From the IMG/VR virus record IMGVR_UViG_3300009703_000040, positions 1 to 39,805 of that record: DNA of 39,805 bases; one strand, written 5' to 3'. This DNA is from a virus. Under the pieces are notes generated by a model that saw nothing but the letters and a program-made list of their open reading frames with translations, made no database searches and was not told the DNA's origin. The first letter of the stretch is position 1. Each line of letters starts with the position of its first letter. The position numbers were made by a program, and so were the translations under genes. Below, piece by piece: positions 39,581-39,805 of this stretch.

Positions 39581-39805
39581 ATGATTAAATCACTATACAT
39601 ATTTAGTATATTTTTAACTATAGTGGGCAGTATATCTAGTGCTGTCGCAAGAGAACAAATAAGGATTGTCGGTTCAAGCACCGTTTATCCATTTTCAACA
39701 ATCGTTGCAGAGAAATTTGCACAACAAGGAAATCCAGCCCCTATCGTAGAATCAACTGGTTCTGGTGGTGGAATGAAATTATTCTGTGCTGGTATAGGTT
39801 TAGAA
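39581..39805 (+). CDS. pstS: Phosphate-binding protein PstS, 3' partial
   Basis: The first 75 codons of a periplasmic phosphate-binding protein, cut by the window end. A Sec signal peptide (YIFSIFLTIVGSISSAVA) precedes IRIVGSSTVYPFSTIVAEKF and ESTGSGGGMKLF, which carry the PstS phosphate-binding Ser/Thr residues. The ribosome binding site is GGAG. Phage PstS is thought to keep phosphate uptake going in infected, phosphate-starved cells. It has its own regulatory region (Pho box) and is insulated by the terminator upstream. Confidence 0.93.
   Translation, partial: MIKSLYIFSIFLTIVGSISSAVAREQIRIVGSSTVYPFSTIVAEKFAQQGNPAPIVESTGSGGGMKLFCAGIGLE

Noticed and set aside
1-39805. tRNA genes, CRISPR arrays, insertion sequences and attachment sites
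   Set aside because: No cloverleaf-like gap, regular repeat array, transposase or integrase was seen; intergenic gaps are too short for most of these.

Overview
The window reads as about 40 kb from the genome of a strongly AT-rich, T4-like marine myovirus. Every gene I can support is on the plus strand, and most neighbours overlap by a few bases (ATGA junctions) or abut. The T4 replication and recombination core is scattered through it: UvsX, gp41 helicase, gp61 primase and the FEN-type RNase H. It is mixed with genes typical of marine phages: MazG, a B12-dependent ribonucleotide reductase, 2OG-Fe(II) oxygenases, ribosomal protein bS21, PstS, and virion or prohead proteins. The host is not certain. 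The low GC, bS21 and PstS fit a phage of a marine heterotroph of the SAR11 or other alphaproteobacterial kind, but the B12-dependent reductase implies a host that has cobalamin.

Layout. 1-2708: a nucleic-acid modification cassette holding a glycosyltransferase with an apparent C-terminal winged helix (5'-truncated by the window), a C5-cytosine DNA methyltransferase, a CmoA-like carboxy-SAM synthase, then MazG. 2705-7735: uvsX, a 2OG oxygenase, a radical SAM/SPASM protein, a PLP aminotransferase, gp41 and small genes. 7764-21870: virion, prohead and conserved marine-phage proteins, including a ligase-like nucleotidyltransferase, a cytidylyltransferase fusion, a twitch-type radical SAM enzyme and a HAD phosphatase; several T4-type late promoters (TATAAATA) lie here. 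21871-25494: lysis and membrane genes (overlapping spanin pair, class 3 lipase, small membrane proteins). 25526-32321: primase, class II RNR, zinc ribbon, RimK-like ATP-grasp fused to a RimB-like protease domain, a resolvase-like nuclease, then a GT-A glycosyltransferase / 2OG oxygenase / PIG-L deacetylase group. 32418-35915: four secreted or membrane-anchored proteins. 35964-39364: bS21, RNase H, a PhyH-like oxygenase and small early genes behind near-consensus sigma70 promoters. 39581-end: pstS behind a candidate Pho box.

The most exciting signal is at 566-2397. The cytosine methyltransferase has Arg (residue 357) where C5-methyltransferases normally carry the motif X Asn (GNxV becomes GRMV). 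The next gene encodes a close CmoA homologue, the enzyme family that makes carboxy-S-adenosyl-methionine. From what I recall of engineered enzymes, Lys or Arg at that Asn lets a C5-methyltransferase use carboxy-SAM and write 5-carboxymethylcytosine. Together the two genes look like a natural, self-supplied DNA carboxymethylation system, possibly elaborated further by the DNA-binding glycosyltransferase next door. The sequence supports the gene identities well; the chemistry is inference.
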